Positions 1-13,784 of a stretch of DNA of 64,000 bases are shown in pieces. The stretch comes from Cavia porcellus. Lineage: Eukaryota; Chordata; Mammalia; Rodentia; Caviidae. Every line of letters starts with the position of its first letter. The stretch's first letter is position 1. The notes below the pieces were generated by a model, which did no database searches, was not told the DNA's origin, and saw only the letters and a program-made list of their open reading frames with translations. The stretch spans positions 56,926,501 through 56,990,500 of the forward strand of contig NW_026947496.1 in assembly GCF_034190915.1 (NCBI RefSeq). Reading direction: 5' to 3'. Made by a program: the position numbers and the translations under genes.

Positions 1-1690
1 GTGTAATATATATAAAATGAGACTATGTTTGGCATAATCTTAAGTAATTGAGATATTCTTAAATAATTGGGATTATTTAAAAGTTATCTTTGTAATTTCT
101 TTTACAAGTATTATCTAGTAGCTTAACAAGGGAAGCATTTAAAAAGTGAATTAGATGTATCTATGCAAAGAATTCAATTTCATTGCCAAAGTCTTATAGT
201 GGAAAACTCAAAATTCCTTCACCAATTTAACATAAATTTCTATTTTCATTTGTTCTATTTCCTACTGTATTCTATAACAGTATGATAGATCCATCATTAT
301 AATAATTGTTTCTTTTGCTTTCCTTAGAATTTATAGTTTCCTTCTGTAACATAGATTGTTTCAGATATTTTAGGTAAACTCTCTGCTTTCTTATATATCT
401 TGTATTTTTGTAAGTGGGTCATGACTGTAAAAGAATAAAAAAATGTGTATTGAATCTTGGAAATCTTAAACAAAAAAGTCAAAATAAATCACATTGCAAA
501 GAAATTGCAGTATGAAAAATAAAGCAACCATAGTCAGTATTACTCCATTCTTCTCCTTACTCTCTAACTACATAACATCAAGTTGAACTGGTCATTTTAA
601 CATTATGTATCCTGTCTATCAATATAATAAAATTAATAGATTAATTTCATGCCCTAAATTACACATTCCCATTGATATTCCTAGAATCCTAATAATGCAC
701 CATAATAATATCTTTAAGTTCATTTGCATCATCAGTGGCCAATCAATTCAGCAGTTTTCTCACCTGCTAACCATCCACTGAACAGTTAAAATATGAACAA
801 ATTTTACAGGTTCAAGGGAGATAGTGGTACCTAATACAAGTCCTGTCCTTACAAAAAGGAGGCAAAAATGCACAATAGGCACAATATATCCTGCGTTGAT
901 AACAGCTGAGAATAAAAAGTGAAGCAGAATATAATACAAAGAAAAGAGCAAGAGATCCCTAACACAGGATCAGCTGAGCAAGTGTTTTTGAGGAGACATT
1001 TCAGCTGAGTGCAGAAGATAATGAAGTAAGCCATGCCATTATTAAAAGAGAATATGAAGAGCAATAGAAGAAACATAATAGATCTTCTGAAGATTGGCAA
1101 GAAAGCCAGAATAGACAGAGTAGAGTGGAATTAAGGAGAGTGGTAGGGATAAAACAGTTAGGAACCATGGGGAGAGAAAGGAGTGTATGTTGTAAAACTT
1201 TGTCAGCTTAATAACGAAATGTGTTACATGATTATATATTGAGTAAAATAGGCTCTCAGCATCATTCATCCAGTTAAACAGAAATAGGCATTATCGGAAT
1301 CACCAGATCTATGCCAACTAATGCACCTTATAACTACCATTAGATTCTTTCCAAATGATGGAAAACACACTGGAGATAGTACAGTGTAGTGATAAGAATA
1401 AAAGATAAAGAAATTTGTGTAAGCCTATGTGAGGTAGAGAAAAATCTTGAGTTAAGAATGTAGGAACAGTAGAGATTTTGAAATAAAGTTTCTAGAAGAA
1501 AGCTGTAGGTATTTCAATGTAGGATTAAAAAAGACATTGAAAAAGATTTATATTAAATTGTCTAGGTAGATTAAAGAGATTCAGTTGAAAAATTCAAGAC
1601 AGGAGATAGATTTGCTAAAGTCTTTTTTTAAAGTTTTGTATTAGACAGTTCATGTTTTCTGTGTCTATTGTTTGTCTTCACTACTGCATA
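1..1690. other. Intergenic, no gene seen
   Basis: AT-rich sequence. 920-1480 contains faint resemblance to an old dispersed repeat (ggagacatttcagctgag...gagtaagccatgcc-like order). Overlapping minus frames of 63-83 codons lack any homology. Confidence 0.6.
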
Positions 1691-1694
1691 GTGA

Positions 1695-2045
1695 AATACA
1701 TCCTCCTTAGTCACTTTTCTCATCACTTGAACCAACACTCAACACCCACATCTTAACAAAACAGAGGTTTATGTTGGCTCGTCATTACAGCCTATTTGTG
1801 TCTGGCTCCCAAGCAGAAAGGGCATGGCAGAGGGCCACATCATAGGAAATGTGCTTATATAATGGAACTAGGAAACAGCACAGGCAAGGGCCAGGAAGGA
1901 AGATTTACACTTCTGCGTCAGACTCCAGTGACCTGCTCCTTCTGAAAAGGCCACACCTTCTAACAGCCAGTCAGTGTTCCATCTGAAAACCCTGTTTCTG
2001 AGTATATGAGAGCTTCTGGGATAATTCTTAACCCATACCATAACA
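1695..2045 (-). mobile_element. MaLR-like LTR, antisense, degenerate
   Basis: It begins cttagtcacttttctc, continues through an aacaaaacagaggtttatgttggctc motif and a ggcatggcagagggccac motif, and ends in ccataccataaca. This matches the layout of antisense MaLR LTRs in rodents and of the better preserved copy at 2522. No convincing target duplication was seen. Confidence 0.55.
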
Positions 2046-2521
2046 GTATCATATAAGAAAGAATTTTCTAAACAAAAAATTTGGAATTTTTGTTGTATTG
2101 ATAGATATTATCAACCTTCCTTTATGTTAATTGAACTCTACATGTTATAAAGATGAATTAACATGAAAAATTACCTATTAGCAAGTGAATTTAGTAGAAC
2201 TACTCTAATCATTTAAAAATCTATAAATAGTTGATAACTAACTTCAATATTCTATATTCTGTTTCTGTATCTTATCTCATTAAAATATGTCTCAATTCAT
2301 TTAAAAACATTATATAACCATGTTAGATAGAAATTAATACGTAGTCAACAAAGGATTGGGCTCTCAAGAAGTCAGTATAAAAAACAGAGACATCAGAATC
2401 ATGGTTGGAGGCATGAGAACAGAGCAGATCTTCAGGTGGAGAAGCAATATGTCTGGGAGATGAACAGAAACCTGAAATCATACTGTAATTGTCACTACTT
2501 TGTCCAGTGAACCGAAATAAG

Positions 2522-2865
2522 TGTCTTAGTTACTTTTTACTGGTCTCTGAGACAAAATACCTGAAGCCCAAAGTTGGGTAAGGAAAGGTTTATTTCTTAC
2601 AGTTTTTGGAGGTTTCAGTCCATACTCAGTTGGCTCCGAGGCAGAGTGGCATGGCAGGGCCGTAGTTCATGGTGGCTGCAAACTGCAAGGCAGAAACAGG
2701 CAAGAGAACAAGACACATCTTCTTCCTGCCATTACATCACATTCTGGTTCCACCTCTATGTGGTATAGCACTGACACCATCAATCGAAGCACTACACATT
2801 GAACCAATCACAGATACATAATGTAAACACATGAGGCCTGGGGGCCACAGACATAAACCATGACA
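2522..2865 (-). mobile_element. Solo MaLR-like LTR with 5-bp target duplication
   Basis: A 344-bp element starting TGTCTTAGTTAC and ending CCATGACA (TG...CA termini), flanked by the 5-bp direct repeat ATAAG at 2517-2521 and 2866-2870. It contains the ggaaaggtttatttctta, tcagtccatactcagttggc and tggcatggcaggg motifs shared with the copies at 1695, 9428 and 33805. The termini and duplication show LTR integration. The family name is inferred. Confidence 0.75.
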
Positions 2866-2999
2866 ATAAGCATCATAGGTGGATGACAAAAACATTTGGA
2901 CCAATACTCCCTTTCCAAGAATTTCTTTTATATTTCCATATATCCTTGCTACGTGTTATGTGCTCATTTCCTTATTGAATCAGTGTTAACTAAGGGACT

Positions 3000-3240
3000 A
3001 TTTTTGTAGTCATACAAGTTGATTGTAGTCTGACACACATTGTACTAGTTTTGTGATTTTGCTGTATAAATTGTCCTGACAAAGGGCCTCTGTGACCATC
3101 CACTGGGGATCCCTCCTAGAAATCTAGGGGCTATTCTCTGTTTTTTTTCAATAAAACTCTCCCAACTTTCTCCTTTGTTTAGGGACTTAGTTCTTCTACA
3201 CTGTGAGACCATGATCTCACACATTTTGACATCTAACAGG
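3000..3240 (+). mobile_element. Possible endogenous retrovirus solo LTR (3' part)
   Basis: A TATA-like tataaatt is followed by cctgacaaagggcctctg, a T-run, then CAATAAAACTCTC and about 100 nt ending near atctcacaca, resembling a U3-R-U5 arrangement with a poly(A) signal. No PBS, gag, pol or env sequence follows. Class assignment is tentative. Confidence 0.35.
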
Positions 3241-4289
3241 TGAGGAATTATATTTTTCCATATCAGACTTACAATTTTTCAGATGCTTTAGCTTTACTAT
3301 GTCCTATAAATAAACGTTTTATTAAATACTGGCAAAAGATGACTAAGACAATTCTGATATACTAAATAATGGCAATGTATTTCACTTAGTGCATTATGAA
3401 AAAGACAGTCATCGTTCTATGTCTGCTGACTTATGATTGTTAAAAGTGAACAGGGAAGGGAATTTTAAAATTCATCTCTGTTTTCTCTGCAATTTGCTGT
3501 AGGTGGTCAGTTTTGTTTCTCACAGGGAAATTGACCCATCTGTCAGGTTTTCTCTTAAAGAACTGCCGTAAGTGTATCATCAAGAGTTGAACTTCATGTG
3601 GTCTTTTTGTATAGAAAAGAAAGTCACAGGACTTCCCATCCAGTGTGGGAAGATATGGATGATTCTTCACAAGCAAACATGACTTGAAATTTATGTATAG
3701 AAGCATCTCTACAAATCCATCTTTAGCTGACTGAAAGCTGTACCATACCCTGCTCCAAAGCAGAGCCTTGAATATTCTGATTTCACATCAGATTTTATAA
3801 ACTCATTTCATTTTTATCATCAGCTTATAGATTCTGGGTCCTTTTGTATATAACTGTTATTTTTTTTTTTTTTGCTTTTTTAAAAATAATTTGTTTCATA
3901 TTTAAAACCCTTGTATTAGTCCATGATTCATGCTCAGCATCGCTTGAATCATTTGCCATTGCTAAAAGAGGAATACCTTTTGTACTTTAAATACAACTAG
4001 TGTAGGAAAAAAGATATCATTGAGTATGATTTTATAAACAAGTGAAACAAATCTTTAATGGAAAGCCATTTAAAAATTATATTATTTTTCTTTATTCGGT
4101 TTTAAAAGGATCCATATCAATATTTGCAAATGCATAGTATCTTTCTTTTCCCATTGAAGACAGAACTCTTTCATCTATCATGGATCCCCTTTCAAATGAA
4201 TCCTAGTGCCATCTCACAAACATTTTCAATCATAGTGGGCCACACTTCAGCAAAGAATGGTTTATTTTGAGTCTGTGGAATTAAAACCC

Positions 4290-4712
4290 ATTGCCATCCA
4301 AGACTTGAACATGTACTTAGTAAAAGAAAATAGGACAATAATCTACAGACATCTGAAAAAAAGAGTCAACTTCACTAGCCCACAGGAAAGTGCAAATTTA
4401 AATTACAATAAGAGACTAACATTTAAAATGAGAAACTCTCACAATATCAAGTATGGATGAGGGAGGACAAAACCCAGGGCTGTCAGTACCAATGAACTGG
4501 ATTCTAAATTGTTTAAACCACTTAGAAACACTGACTATCTCTGTGTTATTCTGATCTGAATATAAGCATCTCCTTCTATTCAGCAATTACAGGCCTAAGA
4601 TAATATCAAATTTCAGTATGGTGATATATTCAACAAAGATATAGAAAAGAATATTCAAAATAGTCCCAAATTAGAAACAACAGGAAGGTCATCATTAAAC
4701 GAGTAACGTATC
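4290..4712 (+). mobile_element. LINE-1 ORF2 3' fragment
   Basis: Plus-strand sequence such as ctgaaaaaaagagtcaactt, cactagcccacaggaaagtg and ggctgtcagtaccaatgaac follows the order of the L1 ORF2 C-terminal region. Several stops break the frame, so it is a dead copy. A 67-codon frame at 4257-4460 is part of it. Confidence 0.65.
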
Positions 4713-4714
4713 TC

Positions 4715-4860
4715 TTTTTTCAATTTCCATTTTTATTAATATATATTTGTAGTACACAGTGATTACATGCATTGGAGGGAGTTGGTACATGTACATAGCA
4801 CTTTTAAACTCCTTTTTCTTCCCTTATCCCTCCACTTGCTCAAATGTACTTGTGATATTT
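4715..4860 (-). mobile_element. Probable antisense L1 3' UTR fragment
   Basis: A T-rich block, tccatttttattaatatata, followed by gattacatgcattggaggg and a pyrimidine-rich tail, resembles the reverse complement of an L1 3' UTR. It abuts the sense fragment upstream. Weakly supported. Confidence 0.3.
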
Positions 4861-4870
4861 GTTTAATTCA

Positions 4871-7800
4871 ATTTCAGAAACTTTAGTTTCTCTCTACTAA
4901 TGATTGAGAGGCGTGTGTGATTGAGGTGGGGCTGCTGGAGCTTGAGCGAGACATTTTTGCTAAGGAGAATATATGGAAAAGAGTGAATGTTCTCCACCTA
5001 TACTAAAATATTTAGGCAGGAGCAGCAATTATGGTGTAGAGGATGTAGTGGGAGTTTCAAAATACCTCATTTCACCTGCTGCACAGTTTCCTGACAAGAA
5101 GGACAAGTACTAAGGATCATCCATCAAACCACACGAAGCTTCCTTCTACATTAGAGCATGAGTTTGACAAGTGTAAATATTTATAAGTTGATTTCCTCAT
5201 AAGCAAATAAATATTAAGTCTAGATTACAAATTGTTTTATGTATGTCTGCATAACTTCCACATCTAAAAAAAAACCACATTCAATCATTTCTTCTTTGCA
5301 TGTAGCTATATTTTTTGAAACTTGCTGGGAATATTTTTATGAGACATATTATACAATGTAACAACTTATGAAGAAATAATGATGACTGTGCACTATAAAA
5401 TGTATTAGATCACTAATTAGACTATGGCGGAAATGCTTACCAGTGTCTTTTAAACACCTGCTTGATAATTTCTAAGCCTGAGTGTTACTTCATTTAACAA
5501 TATACGCTTAATTAAGAGACAGTGTTAAGATTAAATAATAAACCCAGGACACTCCAGCATGTGCTATGCTTTTAACTTTCTACCTAATCCACAAAATTTA
5601 AGGAATGATAATTTCTTTTACATAGGAAGTAGTAGAAATGATTTATCTGTTCCCTCAGGCATATTTTAATCTTTAATATGAACTCACTTTATGCGATGGC
5701 AGAGTAGATTTAAGGATGAAGGTATGGATAGGGATACTGGAAGAACATTAGATGGGGCTGGAGAAGTACAATTATTTCCAGTATGATTTTTCAAGAATGT
5801 TAGTAGTTGTTTCAGTCCAGAATCTTTAAGCATCTATTTGTTGCCCTACCACAGATACCTAGTGTTTTATATGCTTGCTACTTCACTTGCACACTTTTCC
5901 CCCTCATTTTTTGACACATAGTAAATGAGAGCGCCCAAAGCAACAAACAATTACAGCAGAATGCATTAGCTGATGCAGCATCTTAGCTGATGAGTAATCT
6001 TTCATTACACAAAGGGTATTCTATGGATAAACCATACTGGCTTCATGAGAAGTGTACAATTACTAGCTACACTCCAGGTCTAATGTATCAGACTTTAATT
6101 CTTTAGAAAATCTTTCAATGATCTTTATTCATATGAATTTGTGATGCAGTAGCCTAAAACCCTGTTGTTAATGGCCAAATCCTATGAAACTTTTTGACTG
6201 AAACACTCTAAGATCATTGCAAAAACTATTCTATCATTTAGTTTACCTCAGAGGGTTTCTGTGCCTGCAATCAGAAGGTCCAGACAGATTCGCTTTCCCT
6301 ATTCAGTCACTTTTGTGTGTTAGTATATGATTAAAAACCTTTAAATTTAATTTTAAAAAAATCCCCCCTCTGAGAAATAGCTAGCATTAAAATAAGGATT
6401 GAGAAAATTCATGTTAGAGGATCTGAAATTAAGAGTTACTTATTGAGTTCTAAAGGGTAATTTATGTATCTATGAAACCAAAATAACTACCCATTTCAAC
6501 AGGTGAATTTATTTACCGGCAAAGCCTGCCACTACCTATAAAGGATAATTTTAATAATAATATTGTTGATATATTTTAAGAAAAATGGATGGAGAGAAAA
6601 CCTATATATTAAAAGATCTTTAAAATACATCATATAAAACAAAAAGGCAAGAGTAAAGTGCTTCGGGATGCATTTGGATGCTAAAGCTCATGAAAATGAT
6701 CACTATACACACAGAATAATTATAACTTACTGGAGAAGGAAACAGTTACAATTCAGAAGAACACACTAGAGAGATTTCAAGGTAGGTGGCAAATCTTTGT
6801 AGCGTGGCATTTATAATATTGTTGGTATGAAATAATTCCTAGAGCTTACATTTATGGATTTTTAAACTGTATTTTAATATATATTAGCAATTTACATATA
6901 TAAATAGCTAATGTATATTATTTTATAGTATTTATACTATAAATAGTATACTATAATTAGTTATTTACTCATCCCCATCTGGGCAGTAGGAGTAACCATA
7001 ATATCAAATCTCAAATCTTTTCTCAAGATAAGAATACAAGTTTGAGATACGTGCTCACCCCACTATGAATATAGCGCCTATTGGTTACTAGGAAAAATTA
7101 TAACAGCAGGGATTTTAATTTCTAATGACTTGAACATAGTCCTACTGAGCTATTTTTTTAAGCAGTGTTTTTCTTTACTTCATAAGTAATACAAATGTTC
7201 ATTAGGAAAATGTAAACATAAGCCATTTTCCATCATAGTTATTAATATTTGCAATGTAGGTCACACTTAAGTCTTAGATTGTGCCCTTATAATAATTCCT
7301 AAATGCTGAAATATAGGCACCACATACTTACATCATATCCAAGATTATGTCATAAAATTTTAGAAAGTTTTTGACATTTTTGTCTGATAATATTGTACCT
7401 GGTTTGTGGGTAGATATGGGCTTACTTATTACTGTATTTTCTTGTGTATTTGGAAGTTTTCACTAAAAAGCAAAAAAGCCTAAAATTCCTTCAGGTAGAA
7501 ACCAGGTAGAACGAAGTCTCACACACTGTCTTCCAGAAATCCAGTATGGTGTTTCTAGTGGGTTGAAAATTTTTTCTTTAAGTATCAAGTGAAGGAAAGT
7601 ATTTGCCAATTTTATAGATATGAAATTGTAATTTCTTCTTTTTAATATGTATTATCTGAATACTAGGGCAGATTACTGCTTTTTTATCCATATTAGTTCT
7701 ATGAATATCTTCTATTGGTATTTCAGGCTCAATTTTCTATGGGTTGTTCATCCATTTATCATTTTACTCTAAGGATTCACTACATATTATAGATATTAAC

Positions 7801-9427
7801 TCTATTGTTTAATATGTATAATGATGTTTTCCTGTTTTATCTAGTTATTTCTTATATAGAATATATTGACTTTCACTCCAATATATTTCCTTTGCAGTTT
7901 CTTTCTTTGCCTTTTTACTTAGGAAAGCTCTCCCTTTAAATACATATTATTTTCTCCTAATTCTTTTAAAATATGATTAGTGTATATGATATTTAAATAT
8001 TTTATGATCTAATATTATCATTCATTAGGCATTTTTTAGATTCAGTTCATGCAATAAGGATCTAATTTCCACTTAAGCAATCAAGTACTATTTATTCTAA
8101 ATTTAATACATCTCTCCTGATGTACTTGAACTTCATCCTTCTACATAGATTTACAAAACAGGATGCCCTGTATGCATGGAATCTCTGTTATAGTTAATCT
8201 TTCAAAATTTCCCATCAGGAAGCTTTAAGACTTTAGAGTCAGAAATAATTATCATATTCCAGAAACAGATGCTGTTTGTGAAAATCAAGGAAGAATCCTT
8301 TAAGTCCCCACACACCTCTTTTCATAATGGAGGGAAGATCTAAACTGCCTTGTAGGTGGTTCTGTTTCCTTTCTTGTACTCAAAACATAAGTGAATGAAT
8401 GACATAAGCCTAAAGTAAAAGTTGTGGTGCTTATGATCCTAAAATAATTTCAAAATTCCTATATGAAAGACAGATTTTTCATTGTATTTTGAAAGTAACC
8501 CTGAAAAATATAAGTAGCCTTAGAAGAGTTTACTTTTTAACTCAGTGAACCCTGAAAAAAGATATTAGTGAATGACTGGGGATTGGTACCTAAAAGGGCA
8601 TTCTGGAGATGAACAGAATCTAAGCAAGAGTTAAAAAATAGAAGCTTGTAGTACTGGCCTTCTAGAAAGGTGGTATTACACTGATATGATACAGTAATGT
8701 TTCTGTGGAAAATGAGTGACTTCACCCAGAGGAAGCAAGAAAACTCTCTGTTGTATACTTAACTAACTCTTTTGCTGAAAGCCCCAAATCACAAGTTTGT
8801 GAGAAACAGAAGATAAAGCAAAAGATTTATGAGCTCAAGAGCTGAGTGGTACAAGCAATGCACACAGAAATCCATAAATTATACATATGCTATATGAGGC
8901 CAATCTAAATCCCAAGACACAAAAACAAAGCAACGTGCATTTCTCCTAGACCTATAGTGACAAAGCTGGTAACTTTAGGAAGGGAAGGAATAATTCTTAG
9001 ATGATTTCGGAGATAAATTTTCCCAACCTCAAGGGCTACAATAGTTTAGCAATAAAAGGGCATCTTAATCTTGGTATGTATCTAGGAGCAAAAGATAATG
9101 CTTCCCAATGACCTGGATTGATATAAAACAAAATATCACCAGTTTAACATTCAGCTGTAAGGCTGAAACATTTTTGATGTAAAAAATTTAGTATTTTATT
9201 GAAATAAATGTGTAGCAGTGTGTTTATTTTCATTTAACAGAATGGCCAACATGAGACACTTTTTTTTTTTTTTTACAGAGAAAGACTGTATTTCTTTTCC
9301 ATCCAACTATTGCCCTTTAAATAGACAATCCTCAAGTATCTCCAATGCAAAATATTCTCTTCTTTACAGAAAATATAAAACACAATCATCCCCAAATATA
9401 AACTCTTGCCCACACAACCTCTCCACC
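4871..9427. other. Intergenic, mostly unique AT-rich DNA
   Basis: Apart from the AT palindromes near 6.9 kb I see no gene, SINE or LTR that I can name. Minor T-runs occur at 9260-9274. Confidence 0.55.
6870..6965. repeat. AT-rich palindrome cluster
   Basis: TATAGTAT and ATACTATA (6924-6931, 6934-6941) form an inverted repeat with a TT loop, followed by the perfect 12-bp palindrome ATAGTATACTAT at 6943-6954. Composition is almost pure A/T. Confidence 0.7.
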
Positions 9428-9429
9428 TG

Positions 9430-9788
9430 TGTTAGTTTTCTTGCCATGAAACAAAATACCCAACACCAAAAGTTAAGTTACTTCCGCTCACAGTTGTAGA
9501 GGTTTAAGTCCCTAATCAGCTGTCTGTAAGACACGGTGACATGGCAGAGAAGCATCAGAGAGGAGAAACAACAGTTCGTAGCATGGAAGGCAGCCAGAAG
9601 ACAGCAGCATCAAGAATTTCTGTCTCTTGTATTCTATGTAGGCTACATTTCCTCTGGGTGGGCATCACACACCCAGGGTTGGGCATCCTTGATTCCAGCC
9701 TTGCACACCCTACATCTAGCCACTTCCAAAAATCCCTACCTATGACCACATGAGGTTTTGGGAGACTTCTAGATTCAAGACCTAACCA
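9430..9788 (-). mobile_element. MaLR-like LTR, antisense
   Basis: It starts TGTGTTAGTTTTCTTG and carries the caaaatacccaacacc, gacatggcagagaagc and ccacatgaggttttgggag motifs, ending near acctaacca. A CCACC repeat occurs at both borders (before 9430 and around 9786) and may be the target duplication. Three overlapping short ORFs in it are products of the repeat. Confidence 0.65.
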
Positions 9789-9790
9789 CC

Positions 9791-11227
9791 TAATAATTAT
9801 TATTTAAAATACTATGTTTTCTAACTTAAAAGTGTCTTTACAATTGAGTGAAAAAAAAATATGAGAAATGCTGCTTCCAGGCACCATTTCAGTGGAAAGA
9901 TGGCTTGTGAAAACATTTTGTGTGCCCTCGCTCACTTTACCTGATCTGGTGCCATGCAAACTCTAGCTTTTGCCCAAAATCAAAAAAGATCGTGAAAGGA
10001 AAATGTTTTGAATATATTCAAAACATCAAGGCAGCGACAAAACACAACTAAAAATGTGAAAGAGAACTTCTAAAATTGTAGGAAATCAATGAACCCAAGC
10101 CAAGTCCCTGTTCTAGTTCACAGTAGGGACCCAACATACTAGTTTATCATTTGACAGGGGCAAATGAGGATGAGAGAAAAAAGAGAAGAGTTAGCACAGA
10201 ATGCAGGGGCTATAGGAGTTCTTACATAGCCCTGAGAGAGCCCTGAGCATCTGATCTACCTTGATTTTATTCACAGGTACAGGTACAGGTAATAAGAGTA
10301 GCAGAGGACTCATCTGCCTCCTATTATCTGAAGCCTACACCCAGGAAACAACCAGACCTCAGCTGTGTTGACTTTTCCCTAGAATGCCATATCCCTGTAT
10401 GTTGCCAAAGGATAGTTTCTGTTTTTCTCTTTTGTGTTCACAGCAAGGTCAGTTGGGCCTCAGTTCTCACTATCTGGTCTCCAACATAAAACTGCTTCTG
10501 GAAGTGACAAGAAGGATGGGATAAAGTGTGTTCAAAGCAAGTGAAATATTATGAAGGGATTGCAATGTGTCTTTTACTCAAAGCTTTTTGAAAAGCTAAT
10601 ATTCACCATATTTTTTAACCACACTTCCTATAATTCCCTCACTCTAAAAATAGACTGCTGTTTAGAATATATTTTCAAGTCAAACTTTTATACAGCCAAA
10701 AACCAAAACAAAAGCACATTTATATTCTTAATCCAAGCGTGCTGGTTTGTAAAATAAATATTCTACTGGAATTCTTATGAAATTGCATCTCTATGATATT
10801 TATATTATTAAATGGAACATTTTTTTTGCTTTTCAGTATACATTTTAGATCAAACTACATTTTTTGTATGTCCCCCTAAGTGATTTTATCTGTTTTGTAG
10901 TGGCAATTCTTTCATGTGTGCATATATATGTTTACCAATTTAATATAACTATATTATCATTGAATTCAACATCCCTAGATATTTATAAAGTCATCATGAC
11001 ACTGCCTTGCAGACATTTTCATTACTACACACTTTAATTTAAAATTTTGTATGCTCACACACTATTTTAAAACTTAGCCTGTATTGTGATTTTTTCTTTT
11101 CCATTCCACAAATTCTTTCATTTGCTAGTTTCCCTTCTTCATCTCTTGAAATTATTGGCAACAAGTTTCAAACTCAATACTGGTTGAATCATCTTCTCGG
11201 TAAAAATGAAATTTGAAACACTTCTGT
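9791..11227. other. Intergenic, no gene seen
   Basis: Unique AT-rich DNA with one triple acaggt repeat at 10276-10290. A 68-codon frame at 10551 is not supported. Confidence 0.55.
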
Positions 11228-11562
11228 TCTATTCCATTTAAGCTTCTATAGTAAAATGTCATAGACTGGGTGGCTTATAAACACCAGGAACTTATTTTTC
11301 ACAGTTCCTTAACTAACAGTTCTAAGATTAAGGCAGATTCAGTGAACTTTCTGACTTATATCAATTTTTTGCGTATGCTTCTATGGCGGAAGAGGCAAGG
11401 AGTTTCTTTCGGGTCTCTTTTAGGAAGGTAATAATCCCAATCATGAGAACTACATCCTTATGCTGTAATCACCCCTCCATATACCATATGCATCCAGGTC
11501 TCACCTTCTAATACCAACTCTTTTGGAGTTAGGAGTTCATCATATAAATTTAAAAGCTATAC
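11228..11562 (-). mobile_element. MLT1-like ancient LTR, antisense
   Basis: The sequence reads like the antisense of a widely dispersed mammalian MaLR LTR: catagactgggtggcttata, then cttatttttcacagttcc, ctatggcggaagaggcaagg, gggtctcttttaggaaggta and ttctaataccaactcttttg in the expected order. It is the opposite orientation of the related remnant at 45567. Confidence 0.65.
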
Positions 11563-12239
11563 AGATTTCCAGAATATATAAGCCTTATTATCTCCCCACT
11601 CCCACCTCCAATTACCCACTTGTGTTTCTTTCTGTAACTCCACTCTTTATGTACAACAGGAAGAAAATAAAATGAACACTGTCGACGATTATACTTTGTC
11701 TCCTCCTCATGGCCATCAATGGTCCTTCATCTTTACCAAATTCTTTGGGTAAGTTATTATTATTGTCTAAATTCCTAACTTACAATACTCTTACTGACAA
11801 ATTTCTTTATAGTTGGGTATATCATACAGTTTGCTTTTACATCTTTTCTGGAATTTCAGATTTTCTTTGAAGTGGAGATCATTGTTTAAATCAACAATTA
11901 TATTTGGAAAACATTACCTATGGCCACACCCTAATTGAAAAGATAGCTTTTTTCTGAAAATAAAGAAAAAGAAAACAGAAAGGAAGTTTTCTGTCTAGAT
12001 TATACAATATGGTAGTTTTATACATAGTTTATTCTTACAAAATATCAGCGTTAGAGTCTGGAAATATAATGAGGAGTAGAAGCCAACAAGTTCAACAAAG
12101 AGGTGATGTTTCAATGACACTGATAAAAAGGCCATCCTTCCTTGCAGAAATGGTAAGATTTCCTAAGGGAAAATAGAATGAGGTAAAAATTTAATTAAGG
12201 AGAAAATTCATTAAGAAGCTATATATTAATTAGAGTGCA

Positions 12240-12870
12240 ATCTGGAGTACACCTGACTGAACAGTCAAGGAGAGAAGCCGTGAGACGACGGGGTTAGTGA
12301 GAAGTCAGGCTTCTCCTTGTAAACCTCAGCATGACTTTTCAAGCTTGACCTTAAGCAACCTCCGGGACCTGACCTGGCAGGCCACGCAGGGAAAGCCCTC
12401 ACCTTGGCCACCTCATGCACAGTTATAGGCAATTCACAGCAGTCTCTAAGGACGTTACTCTCAATGACTCACCCATAGACTGATCATGCTTTGTTAGTAT
12501 CTACACAGTTAGTATCTACACAGGCCTCACTACTCAGGCTCATTACACAAGTTCTTGGCAAGCATTTTCATCCAGTGTTTCAGCTCAGGTCTCTATACTA
12601 AATAGACAGGGATCCTTAAAGACACTTGCTTCCCCTAAGACCCCATATCAAATGCATTTGTACTCCAGCCCACTCTTGTCCCTGGAGCCCAGGGTTCATA
12701 ATGGTGCTGGAGCCTCTCATTCAGGGTTTCTTCAACAGTGAAACACCTATGTCTATGCCAATCCATCTAATTTTTACCAAACACCATTCCATGGAACAAA
12801 ATGTCTCATGCAGCAAAAGTTTCTTTCTGTCTTATACACTTTCTCCTGTCTTATACACTTGTTTACAGCA
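12240..12870. other. Unrecognised GC-richer block
   Basis: 12240-12480 and 12606-12870 are more GC-rich than surrounding DNA, with short tandem duplications (agttagtatctacac twice at about 12495-12525; tgtcttatacact twice near 12830 and 12850). The 85-codon frame at 12626 has no recognised relatives. Probably an old LTR, but unproven. Confidence 0.35.
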
Positions 12871-13071
12871 TTGCAAGAAGTGATTGATGGCTTAATTTTT
12901 TCCTATGGGATCTGAGCTTTATTCATCTACCCACCTCCCAAATTGGCAGTTTAGGTCTCTCTTCTAGTTCAGGCAAGTTCTCAAAAAAGCCACATTTGGG
13001 AAGAGACTTCAAGGTACCTCACAGCGTCTATTCTACTTATATGAATACTCACTTATTTATTAGATTGGTTG

Positions 13072-13152
13072 ATTTTGGCTTTTTGAGACATGGTCTTGAG
13101 ATGTAATTCCGACTGTCCCCAAGCTCACTGTGTAGCCCCAGCTGGCCTGAAA
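13072..13152 (-). mobile_element. B1 SINE fragment, antisense
   Basis: ctttttgagacatggtcttg and ctcactgtgtagccccagct followed by ggcctga correspond to the 3' half of an antisense B1. It is truncated. Confidence 0.6.
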
Positions 13153-13784
13153 TTCTTCTTCGTTCTTACCACATAATTTAAAACTGATTTTGAAGTGAAC
13201 ACACTTCTCCCTACCAAATGAAGTTTTTCATTGTCCATTTTGTATTATACATAGATGTAGTCATGTGAAGAGGGGTCTCTCTAAAAGTGACAGTATGGCC
13301 CTTTATGTTGTTCTCTTTTCTGCAGCTCTGAAGGAGCTTTGCAGCTCTGAAATGGATAGGGCTCCAAGAAACCATCACGAATCACAAGGTGATCTGTTGA
13401 GTTGAAGAAGTGCCCTGTCCAGCAATGTGACTGGATGCACATAAGCCCTGTAAATCCTCTAGAACTACCAGACCATGTGGGACCTCCTAATCCTGAATTG
13501 TTTATGTGAAGGGAAAAAATGATTTTTCTGTTATTTGTCACTTTTACTTTTGTTTTTAGGAAATGAATCCTAATATGAGTACACACTCTAATGTTATTGA
13601 ATAGAAAACTAAATAATCATAAATTTATATGTGAACCACATTTTAGTACAGAGCCACAAATTTCCAGACTCTCAGAAATACAAAAACAACAATTAGAGAA
13701 CCAAAAATCTCAAATTTTGCATGTTTTTCCTCAAGGATCATGGGCTAAATATTTGGACACCTTATAATTTCAGTTACTGTTTCT

